Position numbers and translations under genes: made by a program. DNA of 51,184 bases from Arthrobacter sp. AFG20 (lineage in GTDB: Bacteria > Actinomycetota > Actinomycetes > Actinomycetales > Micrococcaceae): NCBI RefSeq assembly GCF_002892795.1, contig NZ_PJMC01000025.1, positions 1-51,184 on the forward strand, written 5' to 3'. Positions within the stretch are counted from its first letter, which is position 1, and every line of letters begins with the position of its first letter. Below the pieces are notes generated by a model. That model saw only the letters and a program-made list of their open reading frames with translations. It had not been told where the DNA came from and ran no database searches. Below, in pieces: positions 41,534 through 49,936 of the stretch.

Positions 41534-43081
41534 ATGCCTTCCAGCCAGGACCGTTCCAGCCATGACCAAGCAGTCCCGCGAGACCTGACGCCCACCGACA
41601 TGGTGCTGGCCTCCGTGAGGCTGCCGGGCGCGACAGCATGCTGCGACGTCCATATCCGCGACGGCCACGTCTCGGCGATCACCACAGCCGGAGAACGCCC
41701 CGGAGTTGCCATGGCCGCGGATGCCCAGGTGCTGGATCTTGAGGGGCGGTTCGTCGTTCCCGGCCTGTGGGACGAGCACGTCCATATGACGCAGTGGGCG
41801 CTGGCCGCCAACCGGATCGACCTGTCCGGCGCCGCTTCGGCGCGCGCCGCCGTCGAGCTTGTCCGTAACGGGATTACCGCGGCGGGTCCCGGCGCGGACC
41901 GGACACTGACCGTGGTGGGCGCAGGCTTCCGGGACGCCGTATGGGACGACGTCCCGAGCGCCGAAATGCTCGACGACGCCACCCGGGGAGTGCCCACAGC
42001 CCTGATCAGCCATGACCTGCATTGTGTCTGGCTCAATTCAGCGGCCGCCCGGAGATACGGTGTCCAGCTCCCGGCAGACGGGCTGCTCCGCGAGGAGGCT
42101 GCATTCGCCGTCACACGAGAGCTCGGAAAGCTGCCCGATGACGTCGTCGACGGTTGGGTGCGCACGGCCGGCCAGGAAGCCGCCGCCCGCGGTGTTGTGG
42201 GCGTGGTGGACCTGGAGATGACGTGGAACCGCGACGTGTGGCTGCGCCGGATCGCCAGCGGGTTCAACTCGTTGCGCGTGGAGGCGGGCGTGTATCCGGA
42301 GGACCTGGAGCGGGCAGCCTCCGCGGGAATGCGGACGGGGCAAACGGTCGACGGCGGGGCGGGTCTTCTGCGCGTGGGTCCGCTCAAGGTGCTCATCGAC
42401 GGCTCCCTCAACACGCGCACAGCCTTCTGCGTTGACCCGTACCCGCACGGCGGGCACGGCATCCTGACCGTGAGCGAACCCGAACTTGTTGCCTTGCTCG
42501 CCAGGGCCCGGGAGACGGCCTTCGTTCCGGCGGTCCATGCCATAGGCGACGGCGCCAACAAGGTTGCGCTGGATGCCTTCGCCGAGGTTGGGATCGGCGG
42601 CCGGATCGAGCACGCCCAGTTTGTACGACAGGAGGACTTCGCCCGGTTCGGTGAGCTTGGCCTGACAGCCAGCGTCCAGCCCGCCCATGCCCTCGACGAC
42701 CGCGACGCCGCCGACGCCAACTGGCCCGGCCGCACTGACCGGGCCTTCCCGCTGCGTTCGCTGCTGGACGCCCGGGCTCGGCTGGCGCTGGGTTCCGATG
42801 CGCCGGTGGCGCCCCTGGACCCGTGGCTGGCGATGTCTGCCGCGACGGCCCGGGCGCGGAACGACGGCCGCGGCCCCTGGCACCCGGAGCAGGCACTGAC
42901 CCGGGAGGAGGCGCTGCTCGCATCAACGCGGGGGCGGGGCCGGATCCGGGCCGGGGACGTGGCGGATATCGCCGTGCTCGATGCGGATCCCCTTGGCGCG
43001 TCCGATGCCGTGTTCGCCGGAATGCCCGTCGCGGCAACGCTCGTGGCGGGCCGGTTCACGTTCCGGGGTGCAGGGGTTTAG
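41534..43081 (+). CDS. Amidohydrolase family protein (YtcJ-like)
   Basis: The 515-residue protein has the amidohydrolase-3 layout: the metal motif H82-x-H84 in GLWDEHVHM, a central barrel with HAIGDGANKVALDAF and RIEHAQFVRQ, and Asp in LGSDAPVAPLDPW. The C-terminal small domain ends in a short segment after IAVLDADPL. It hydrolyses C-N bonds in an unknown substrate. The start is uncertain; MVLASVRLPG at 41600 begins the conserved part. It is divergent from the STAS/DUF4389 unit. Confidence 0.87.
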   Translation: MPSSQDRSSHDQAVPRDLTPTDMVLASVRLPGATACCDVHIRDGHVSAITTAGERPGVAMAADAQVLDLEGRFVVPGLWDEHVHMTQWALAANRIDLSGAASARAAVELVRNGITAAGPGADRTLTVVGAGFRDAVWDDVPSAEMLDDATRGVPTALISHDLHCVWLNSAAARRYGVQLPADGLLREEAAFAVTRELGKLPDDVVDGWVRTAGQEAAARGVVGVVDLEMTWNRDVWLRRIASGFNSLRVEAGVYPEDLERAASAGMRTGQTVDGGAGLLRVGPLKVLIDGSLNTRTAFCVDPYPHGGHGILTVSEPELVALLARARETAFVPAVHAIGDGANKVALDAFAEVGIGGRIEHAQFVRQEDFARFGELGLTASVQPAHALDDRDAADANWPGRTDRAFPLRSLLDARARLALGSDAPVAPLDPWLAMSAATARARNDGRGPWHPEQALTREEALLASTRGRGRIRAGDVADIAVLDADPLGASDAVFAGMPVAATLVAGRFTFRGAGV

Positions 43082-43188
43082 AAGACCTGTTGGGTCGGCG
43101 CGAACTCCCCCACGCACCCTTACCGTCAAAAGCGTAGAGTTGCCTAAGACGCCTGATTCTTGGACGCCATGCAGCTAAGGGAGAAATC

Positions 43189-43806
43189 GTGACGATTGAC
43201 TGGGACGAAAAGAAAGCCCTGCTACAGGAACCGAATATCGCAGCAGTGACGCAACTGTGCGATGAACTCATGGAGAAGAAGCCGGGATCGACCGTTCCTT
43301 ACATCGACCCCGTCCATGACGAGGACGAATGCCGGATTGTCAGCCTCCAGGTCAGCCCGGGCAAGGGAACCGAGTCCGGTTTCGTTTCCCATTTCAACGA
43401 CGACGACGCCGCCCGGCGGGCCACCCAGATCTACGAGCTCGCCGAGCTTGATCCGCGCTACGTCATGCCCTGGAATGCCTACCCCTGGGTGCGCGATCCG
43501 GACATGCCCTCCGCCCTTAGTGTGCAGGAGAAGACCGACGGCCTGCGCCCCTTCCGGCAGTTCATGAAGATCAACAGGCGCGTCTCGGCCATCATCGCCC
43601 ACGGGACCGACGCCGCCTCCTTCCTCACGCTCTTCGAGAAGACCTACCATTCCTCGCTGAAGAACAGCGGCATCAAGATCTACAAGGCCAGCGCGCTCGG
43701 CGGGCGGGCCTTTGCTGTTTCCGAGGCCAAGCAGGAAGAACTCCTGACCAAGAGCGTGGACGTCTACAAGGACGCCATGCAGCGCGCGGGCATCCAGCAC
43801 CTTTAG
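43189..43806 (+). CDS. Uracil-DNA-glycosylase-like protein
   Basis: The GTG start follows GGGAG and gives 205 residues. The sequence SGFVSHFNDDDAARRATQIYELAELDPRYVMPWNAYPWVRDP resembles a UDG-fold active-site region, where an N-x-x-P-W type loop often lies. A conserved C-terminal HH-type element is not visible. The assignment is from memory of similar actinobacterial proteins and stays tentative. It has no obvious operon partner; the next gene begins 27 nt later. Confidence 0.6.
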   Translation: MTIDWDEKKALLQEPNIAAVTQLCDELMEKKPGSTVPYIDPVHDEDECRIVSLQVSPGKGTESGFVSHFNDDDAARRATQIYELAELDPRYVMPWNAYPWVRDPDMPSALSVQEKTDGLRPFRQFMKINRRVSAIIAHGTDAASFLTLFEKTYHSSLKNSGIKIYKASALGGRAFAVSEAKQEELLTKSVDVYKDAMQRAGIQHL

Positions 43807-43833
43807 CTCCCGGTTACCGGCCCGGTTAAAAGC

Positions 43834-44805
43834 GTGCTCGACTGGTTGCTCGATTCCGACCCCTCGATCCGGTGGCAGGTCCTGCGCGACCTGACGGATG
43901 CACCTGCCGAAGAGGTGCGTGCCGAACGTGCCCGCGTGGCCACCGAGGGCTGGGGTGCGCGTCTGCTCGCCCTCCAGGGCAGCGACGGCCAGTGGGACGG
44001 CGGCACCTTCTTCCCGGTGCCGTATGACGGCTCCGAGCCGGGCCAGCCCTGGACCGCCACGACCTACAGCCTGCTGCTCCTGCGGGACCTCGGACTTGAT
44101 CCGGGCAGCGAAGGTGCCCGCGCCGCGGTCCGGAAAGTGCGGGAGAACAGCCGCTGGGAGGAGGGCGGCCAGCCGTTCTTCGACGGCGAGGTGGAGCCCT
44201 GCATCAACGGCAAGGCCGTCGCCCTCGGAGCCTACTTTGGCGAGCACGTCGACGGCATCGTCCGGCGGCTGCTCGGCGAGCAGCTCGCCGACGGCGGCTG
44301 GAACTGCGAGGCCGAGCGGGGGTCGGTGCGCTCGTCGTTCGCGACCACCATCAACGTGCTGGAAGGGCTGCTCGAACACGAGCGGGCCACGGGCGGAACT
44401 CCCGAGTCCATTGCTGCGCGGAAGCGGGGCGAGGAGTACCTGCTGGAGCGCGCCCTGCTGCGGCGCAAGAGCACGGGGGAGCTCGTGGACCCGGACTGGC
44501 TGCAGTTTTCCTACCCGACCCGCTGGTTCTATGACGTGCTTCGCGGCCTCGACTACTTCCGGGACGCGTACTCCCAGGACACGGGCGGACCGCCGGACAC
44601 CCGCTTTGCCGAGGCCGTCGGGCTGCTCCGTTCAAAACGGCAGCCCGACGGAACCTGGCTGCTCGAGAACACCCACCCGGGACGCATCCACTTCGCCATG
44701 GAGGACGGCGACGGACACCCCAGCCGGTGGAACACGCTTCGCGCCCTGCGCGTGCTCAGGTGGTACGACGGCCTTACCCCTCCAGCAGCCGCCGCCGGTG
44801 CTTGA
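43834..44805 (+). CDS. Alpha/alpha-toroid protein (prenyltransferase/squalene-cyclase-like)
   Basis: The 323-residue protein starts at GTG 43834 and shows repeated (alpha/alpha)-barrel elements with QxxDGxW-type motifs: GSDGQWDGG near 50, QLADGGWNCEAERGS near 151 and QPDGTWLLENTHPG near 270. Such repeats occur in squalene/hopene cyclases and prenyltransferases, but the catalytic DXDD motif of squalene cyclases is absent, so it is probably a toroid-fold protein with another role. It ends 32 nt inside the convergent hipA gene. Confidence 0.75.
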   Translation: MLDWLLDSDPSIRWQVLRDLTDAPAEEVRAERARVATEGWGARLLALQGSDGQWDGGTFFPVPYDGSEPGQPWTATTYSLLLLRDLGLDPGSEGARAAVRKVRENSRWEEGGQPFFDGEVEPCINGKAVALGAYFGEHVDGIVRRLLGEQLADGGWNCEAERGSVRSSFATTINVLEGLLEHERATGGTPESIAARKRGEEYLLERALLRRKSTGELVDPDWLQFSYPTRWFYDVLRGLDYFRDAYSQDTGGPPDTRFAEAVGLLRSKRQPDGTWLLENTHPGRIHFAMEDGDGHPSRWNTLRALRVLRWYDGLTPPAAAAGA

Positions 44806-46069
44806 GCTCCTTGACCCATGCCCTGGTGACCATGTCCGGAAAAGGCGAGGCGCCGCCGTCGTCCGCTGAAACCGTGGCTGTCGGAACGGGGCCCGTTGCT
44901 GTCAACGCCGTTGAAGCGAAAGCCGTCCCGGCCTCCAGATCCGCCAGCAGCGGGCCGGCGGCCTTCAGGGCCAGGTCCACCGCCTGCACGGACGTGCGTT
45001 CGGGCAGACCGAGTCCCGTGGCCCAGGCCAGGAAGTGCTTGCGCGAGATACCGCTGCGCTTGCCGCCGAGCGTCAGGGCGAGCGTCTTGTCGCCGTAGAC
45101 CACCGTGGACGGGATGTCGTAGACGGGCGCGATGGACCATTCCCCGTGCGGCTGCTGCACCATGGACACATTTTTTGCATGCAGGTCGCCGTTGCCGCTG
45201 AGCAGCGCGAAGGCGGCCTGGACGGCGAGGTTCCGCAGCGCCGGCAGTGGTGCCGCGCAGTAATCGGCAAGCGCATGGCACACAGTTCCGAACCCCACGT
45301 TGTACTTGTCCGCCGGGTACAGCTTCAGCACCTGCGCACCGTCCTCGACGGCGAGGCGCTGCACCGCGTCCGGCCCGCCGGCCGCACCGTGCGCCGTCTC
45401 GGCTTCCAGCGGCACGCGGTCGAACCGCTCCACCAGCAGCCCCGGCCGGCCGGCGACGTCGCGCATCAGCTGCACCCGGCTCAGCGGAATCCGCAGCTTT
45501 GCCGCGTAGCGGAACATGATGAACTCGTTCTCCACCACGTGCGGGAACTCGGGCGCATTGAGCTTGAGGATGAACCGTCGCCCCGCGCTGGCCACGGGCA
45601 TGGAGATCATCCCGGCGGACAGCTTGTCCTGCACACCGGCGAGCGCCACGGGATCGATCAGGCCCGAGTCGCCCAGCAGCTCGTCAAAGTCCACGGGCCT
45701 GCGCGGGTCCACCTCGACGGCGTGCTCCTCCGGATCGAGCGGCTCCCCGTGGCCCACGATCTGAACGTCGCCCACGGGGTTGCCGCCGGCGGCGATGAGC
45801 AGCGAAAGGTCATCGTCCAGGCTGGTCTTGATGGTTCGGCGCAGCGCGTTCAGCCGCCGGCCCTCCGGGAGCAAACCGGTGAAGTACGGCGGCGCGGCCC
45901 CTGCTCCGGAGAGCACAGGTTCCGGTGACAGCGGAAGCGAACTGGCGACGGCGGGGCGGCCGCTTTTCAGGTAGGCGGGCAGATAGCTGAACCTGGTTCC
46001 GCCGTCGTGCCGTTCCAGCCGGGCGGCCAGGACGCCGCGCTTGTAGATGTCCGCGATGCGGTGCCTCAC
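44774..46069 (-). CDS. hipA: HipA-like serine/threonine kinase toxin
   Basis: The 431-residue protein carries the HipA kinase motifs: GVQDKLS (145-151, Ser151 is the autophosphorylation-type site), ATP lysine K169 in ILKLN, NEFIMFRYAAKL near 181, the catalytic loop GNGDLHAKN (292-300, Asp295) and the metal site Asp318 in YDIPST. E. coli HipA phosphorylates GltX and triggers growth arrest; this family member should do similar work on an unknown target. It starts at GTG with a 4-nt overlap with the upstream antitoxin (GTGA), and its 3' end overlaps the convergent toroid gene by 32 nt. Confidence 0.92.
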   Translation of the reverse strand: MRHRIADIYKRGVLAARLERHDGGTRFSYLPAYLKSGRPAVASSLPLSPEPVLSGAGAAPPYFTGLLPEGRRLNALRRTIKTSLDDDLSLLIAAGGNPVGDVQIVGHGEPLDPEEHAVEVDPRRPVDFDELLGDSGLIDPVALAGVQDKLSAGMISMPVASAGRRFILKLNAPEFPHVVENEFIMFRYAAKLRIPLSRVQLMRDVAGRPGLLVERFDRVPLEAETAHGAAGGPDAVQRLAVEDGAQVLKLYPADKYNVGFGTVCHALADYCAAPLPALRNLAVQAAFALLSGNGDLHAKNVSMVQQPHGEWSIAPVYDIPSTVVYGDKTLALTLGGKRSGISRKHFLAWATGLGLPERTSVQAVDLALKAAGPLLADLEAGTAFASTALTATGPVPTATVSADDGGASPFPDMVTRAWVKELKHRRRLLEG

Positions 46070-46395
46070 GGCCGGTTCTCCCCTTCGCCGGGTTCGTTGC
46101 CTTCCAGCGGGGCCGCCGACGGCGGGACGTCCGACGGCGGGACGTCCGACGGCGGCTGGGTCACCAGTGCGCGGGCGGCGGCGCTGGTCCGGGTGCCGAG
46201 CTGCAGCTCGAGGCCAAGCGTGTCCAGCAATGCCAGCAGGGTGTCCAGCCGGAGGCTCTCCTTGCCCTGTTCCACGAAGCGGACAAAGCGTTCGGAGACT
46301 CCCGCCATGTCGGCAAGGTCCTGCTGGCTCAGGCGGAGGTCGGCGCGCCGGGCGCGGACGGTCGCGGCGAGCTGAGGGGTGAAGCCGTTGGCCAC
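46066..46395 (-). CDS. hipB: HipB-like XRE antitoxin
   Basis: The GTG start has AAAGGAGGTG immediately upstream. The 109-residue protein has an XRE helix-turn-helix near 15-60: ARRADLRLSQQDLADMAGVSERFVRFVEQGKESLRLDTLLALLDTLG. The C terminus is proline-rich with SDVPPSDVPP repeats (15-bp DNA repeat at 46116-46155). It overlaps hipA by 4 nt. HipB binds operators upstream and neutralises HipA; an inverted repeat at 46408-46425 has the right place and spacing. Confidence 0.9.
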   Translation of the reverse strand: MANGFTPQLAATVRARRADLRLSQQDLADMAGVSERFVRFVEQGKESLRLDTLLALLDTLGLELQLGTRTSAAARALVTQPPSDVPPSDVPPSAAPLEGNEPGEGENRP

Positions 46396-46407
46396 CGCAC
46401 CTCCTTT

Positions 46408-46425
46408 ACGATTAGGAACGATCGT
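46408..46425 (-). promoter_or_regulatory. HipB-type operator candidate
   Basis: ACGAT (46408-46412) and ATCGT (46421-46425) form an inverted repeat with an 8-nt spacer, the arm and spacer layout of HipB operators (TATCC-N8-GGATA). It lies directly upstream of the hipB ribosome site. Confidence 0.55.
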
Positions 46426-46563
46426 GCCGGTTTGCTGGTAGCTCCTACGCTACGCCTGGCCACCGCGAGTGCACAAGGCCTGGATCGGAACGAACGTACC
46501 GATGGACCACCGCACTTTCCCTGAACAACCGATCTTCACATCCGAAACCGTTCAAGTTTTCGG

Positions 46564-46593
46564 TTGACACCCGGCTGTGACCCGTGCCATATT
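46564..46593 (+). promoter_or_regulatory. Promoter with a leaderless start for the FadR-type regulator
   Basis: TTGACA (46564-46569) and CATATT (46588-46593) are separated by 18 nt. The GTG start is at 46601, 7 nt after the -10, so the transcript probably begins at or beside the start codon. No ribosome site precedes it. Confidence 0.55.
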
Positions 46594-46600
46594 CTTAATC

Positions 46601-47317
46601 GTGAACCTGTCAGACAGCCGGACAGCCGGACAGCAAAGCGAAGCGACCACCTTTCCGTTGGCCCGCCTCAGCGCAGCAGAAGCTGTCTTCAACGCTATCC
46701 GCTCCGACATCCGGAGCGGCGCGCTGGCCGTCGGTGCCAAACTCAGTTCGGAAGCCGCCCTGGCCTCGCAGTTCGGTGTCAGCCGCTCCGTCATCCGCGA
46801 GGCCCTGCGTTCCTGCACCGCCCTCGGCCTGACAGTAACCAAGACCGGACGCGGCACCTTCGTCGTCGCCGACCATGTGGCCAACGACCTCGTCCTGGGC
46901 CAGTTCTCCGCCCGGGACCTCACCGAGGCCCGGCCACACATCGAAGTCCCGGCAGCCGGGCTCGCCGCCGAGCGCCGTACCACCGAGGACCTGGAAATCC
47001 TCCGCGGCATGATGGCGTCCATGGCTGCGGAGACCGACCCGGAAGCCTGGGTCACCCTCGATTCCAGCTTCCATGCAGCCATCGCCCGCGCCAGCGGCAA
47101 CAAGGTGTTCGAAAGCGTCGTGGCGGACATCCGCGACGCGCTCGCCCACCAGTCCGAAACCCTCAACATGGTGGCCGACCGCCAGCACGCCTCCGATGTC
47201 GAGCACCACCTCATCCTGGATGCCATTGAAGCGGGGTCCGCTGCAGACGCCAGCGCCGCCATGGCTGAGCACCTGCGCGCCGTCGGCGAAGCCCTCGATT
47301 CCATCCTCAACCAGTAA
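46601..47317 (+). CDS. FadR/GntR-type transcriptional regulator
   Basis: From the GTG at 46601 the protein is 238 residues; a GTG at 46577 would place the start inside the promoter. The winged helix is AVFNAIRSDIRSGALAVGAKLSSEAALASQFGVSRSVIREALRS (about 22-65), then the FCD ligand domain with PHIEVPAAGLAAERRTTEDLEI, DSSFHAAIARASGNKVF and VEHHLILDAIEAG, including the metal-site histidines. It lies upstream of asparaginase, aspartase and an asparagine permease in the same direction, so it likely controls that operon. The inducer may be asparagine or aspartate. Confidence 0.9.
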   Translation: MNLSDSRTAGQQSEATTFPLARLSAAEAVFNAIRSDIRSGALAVGAKLSSEAALASQFGVSRSVIREALRSCTALGLTVTKTGRGTFVVADHVANDLVLGQFSARDLTEARPHIEVPAAGLAAERRTTEDLEILRGMMASMAAETDPEAWVTLDSSFHAAIARASGNKVFESVVADIRDALAHQSETLNMVADRQHASDVEHHLILDAIEAGSAADASAAMAEHLRAVGEALDSILNQ

Positions 47318-47385
47318 CGGCCCCGGCCTTCCCTGGCACCAGCCACACCCAACTCAACACATCAACACCCAACGCAGAGGACACC

Positions 47386-48447
47386 ATGCCTTCCCCCGCC
47401 ATGCCGGCAAGCCACTCCCTTTCCGCGCCTCCCGCACCAGCAGCGATCCTGCCGCGGCACCAGCCCCTTGCCTTCCAGACCCGCGACGGGCTGGTCGAAA
47501 GCGTCCACTACGGCTCCCTGATCGCCACCGCGCCCGACGGCGGCACCCTGCTCTCCGCCGGCGAAACCCACGCCGCGTTCTACCCCCGGTCCTCGCTCAA
47601 GCCCCTGCAGGCCGTGGCCATGGTCCGGGCCGGGCTGGACCTGCCGGCCGACCTGCTGGCCCTCACCGCCGCGAGCCACTCCGGCGCAGCCCGGCACCTC
47701 GACGGCGCCAGCCGCATCCTGGAACTCCACGGGCTCACGCCCGCAGCACTCGAAAACAGCACCGACCTTCCCTACGGGGTCCGAGAGCGCGAGCAATGGC
47801 TGCGCGACGGCGGCCGGCCCACCCAGCTGGCCCAGAACTGCTCCGGCAAGCACGCCGCCATGGCCGCCACCTGCGTCATCAACGGCTGGCCGGTGCAGGG
47901 CTACCTCGACCCCTCCCACCCGCTACAGAAGCTCGTCGCCGAAACGGTCACCGACCTGACCGGCGAGGAACCCGCCGGCGTCAGCACCGACGGCTGCGGC
48001 ACCCCGCTGTTCGCCCTCACCCTTGCCGGCATGGCCCGCGCCTTCGGCCGCCTCGCCTCGGCCGAACTGGCTGATGGTGCGTCCGCCCCCGAAAGCCCGG
48101 AAGCCGCCGTCGCGCATGCCATGCGCCGCCATCCGGAAATGGTGGCGGGCGAGGGCCGCGACGTCACGGAGCTCATGCGCCTCCTGCCCGGCGCCCTGGC
48201 GAAGGACGGCTTCGAAGGCATCCAGCTGGTGGGGCTGCCGGACGGACGCGCCGTCGCCGTCAAGATTTCCGACGGCGGTGACCGGGCCCGGATGCCCGTC
48301 ACCGTCCGCGCGCTGGAAGCGCTCGACGTCGACACCTCCGCCCTTGCGGGCATCGCCACCGGTGCGGTCCTCGGCGGCGGCCGCCAAGTCGGCCTGCTGC
48401 AGGCCGCAGACTTTTCCTCCCTGTCCCCGACCGACGACGTTCTTTAA
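47386..48447 (+). CDS. L-asparaginase, zinc-dependent class 3 (ReAV-like)
   Basis: The 353-residue protein matches the asparaginase II family typified by Rhizobium etli ReAV rather than E. coli AnsA/AnsB. It has PRSSLKP (67-73) with the S-x-x-K pair Ser69/Lys72, NCSGKHAAM (151-159) with Cys152 and Lys155, and DGCGTP (202-207) with Cys204; in ReAV the C-K-C set binds zinc near the active site. It converts asparagine to aspartate and ammonia. GAGGA precedes the ATG. The next gene, aspA, starts 9 nt after the stop. Confidence 0.9.
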   Translation: MPSPAMPASHSLSAPPAPAAILPRHQPLAFQTRDGLVESVHYGSLIATAPDGGTLLSAGETHAAFYPRSSLKPLQAVAMVRAGLDLPADLLALTAASHSGAARHLDGASRILELHGLTPAALENSTDLPYGVREREQWLRDGGRPTQLAQNCSGKHAAMAATCVINGWPVQGYLDPSHPLQKLVAETVTDLTGEEPAGVSTDGCGTPLFALTLAGMARAFGRLASAELADGASAPESPEAAVAHAMRRHPEMVAGEGRDVTELMRLLPGALAKDGFEGIQLVGLPDGRAVAVKISDGGDRARMPVTVRALEALDVDTSALAGIATGAVLGGGRQVGLLQAADFSSLSPTDDVL

Positions 48448-48456
48448 GGACTGCAC

Positions 48457-49890
48457 ATGACCGAAACCCAAACCCTGCCGGACGCCCACCCCCTGTCCGA
48501 CGTCCGCTCCGAGCATGACCTGCTCGGCGACCGCAACATCCCCGCCGGTGCGTACTGGGGCGTCCACACGCTGCGCGCCGTGGAAAACTTTCCCATCACG
48601 GGTCAGCCGCTCTCCAGCAACATGCACCTGGTCCGCGGCCTCGCCGCCGTGAAACTCGCAGCCGCCCGCACCAACCTCGAACTCGGGCTACTGGACGCCG
48701 AACGCGCCGCGGCAATCGAACAGGCCTGCACCGATGTGATGAACGGCGAACTCAGCGGGCAGTTCATCGTCGACGTGATCCAGGGCGGCGCGGGAACGTC
48801 GTCGAACATGAACGCCAACGAGGTCATCGCCAACCGGGCGCTGGAAATCCTTGGCCACCCCAAGGGCGACTACGCGCGGCTGCACCCCAACGACCACGTG
48901 AACCTCAGCCAGTCCACCAACGACGTCTACCCCACCGCGGTAAAACTCGGCACCATCTTCGCCGCCCGCGAGCTGCTCTCCGCGCTGGCGGAACTCGAAG
49001 AGGCGTTCGCGGAAAAGGCCATGGAGTTCCGCACCATTGTGAAAATGGGCCGCACCCAGCTCCAGGACGCCGTACCCATGACCCTGGGCCAGGAATTCGG
49101 CACCTACGCCGTGACCATCGGCGAGGACCGGCAGCGGCTGGCCGAAGCGGACCTGCTCATCCACGAAATCAACCTCGGCGCCACCGCAATCGGCACCGGG
49201 CTGAACGCCCCCGCCGGTTACGCCGAGGCCGCCTGCCGGCACCTGGCCGAGATCACCAGCCTTCCCCTGGTCACCGCCGTCGACCTCATCGAAGCCACCC
49301 AGGACGTGGGCGCGTTCGTCCACCTCTCCGGCGTGCTCAAGCGCGTGGCCGTCAAACTGTCCAAGATCTGCAACGACCTCCGTCTGCTCTCTTCCGGACC
49401 ACGCGCCGGCCTCGGCGAGATCAACCTGCCCGCCGTCCAGTCCGGATCCTCCATCATGCCCGGCAAGATCAACCCGGTGATCCCGGAAGTGGTCAGCCAG
49501 GTGGCCTACGAGGTCATCGGCAACGACGTCACCATCACCATGGCCGCCGAAGCCGGGCAGCTCCAGCTCAACGCCTTCGAACCCATCATTGTGCACAGCC
49601 TGCACAAGAGCATCTCGCACCTCGAAGCAGCCTGCCGCACGCTCACAGCCCGCTGCGTCCGCGGCATCACCGCCAACACCGAACACCTCCGCCTCACCGT
49701 GGAACAGTCCATCGGTCTGGTAACCGCCCTCAACCCGCACCTCGGGTACGCCACCGCCACCGCCATCGCCCAAGAAGCCCTGGCCACCGGCAAGGGCGTC
49801 GCCGAACTGGTCCTCGAACACGGCCTGCTCACCGAAACCCAACTGCAGGAGCTCCTCAGCCCCGAACGCCTGGCGAACCTCAGCAAGTAG
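48457..49890 (+). CDS. aspA: Aspartate ammonia-lyase
   Basis: The 477-residue protein is a full-length aspartase of the fumarase/aspartase family. Signature residues are GSSIMPGKINP (330-340) on the mobile loop carrying the catalytic serine, the TSSNMNANEV loop near 115 and LHPNDHVNLSQSTNDVYPT near 140. The enzyme turns aspartate into fumarate and ammonia. It sits 9 nt after the asparaginase gene and 46 nt before the permease gene, so the three work as one catabolic unit. Confidence 0.96.
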   Translation: MTETQTLPDAHPLSDVRSEHDLLGDRNIPAGAYWGVHTLRAVENFPITGQPLSSNMHLVRGLAAVKLAAARTNLELGLLDAERAAAIEQACTDVMNGELSGQFIVDVIQGGAGTSSNMNANEVIANRALEILGHPKGDYARLHPNDHVNLSQSTNDVYPTAVKLGTIFAARELLSALAELEEAFAEKAMEFRTIVKMGRTQLQDAVPMTLGQEFGTYAVTIGEDRQRLAEADLLIHEINLGATAIGTGLNAPAGYAEAACRHLAEITSLPLVTAVDLIEATQDVGAFVHLSGVLKRVAVKLSKICNDLRLLSSGPRAGLGEINLPAVQSGSSIMPGKINPVIPEVVSQVAYEVIGNDVTITMAAEAGQLQLNAFEPIIVHSLHKSISHLEAACRTLTARCVRGITANTEHLRLTVEQSIGLVTALNPHLGYATATAIAQEALATGKGVAELVLEHGLLTETQLQELLSPERLANLSK

Positions 49891-49936
49891 TACCCGCAAG
49901 CTCGACTCCCCAAAACCGGTAACCAAAGGATCCCCC

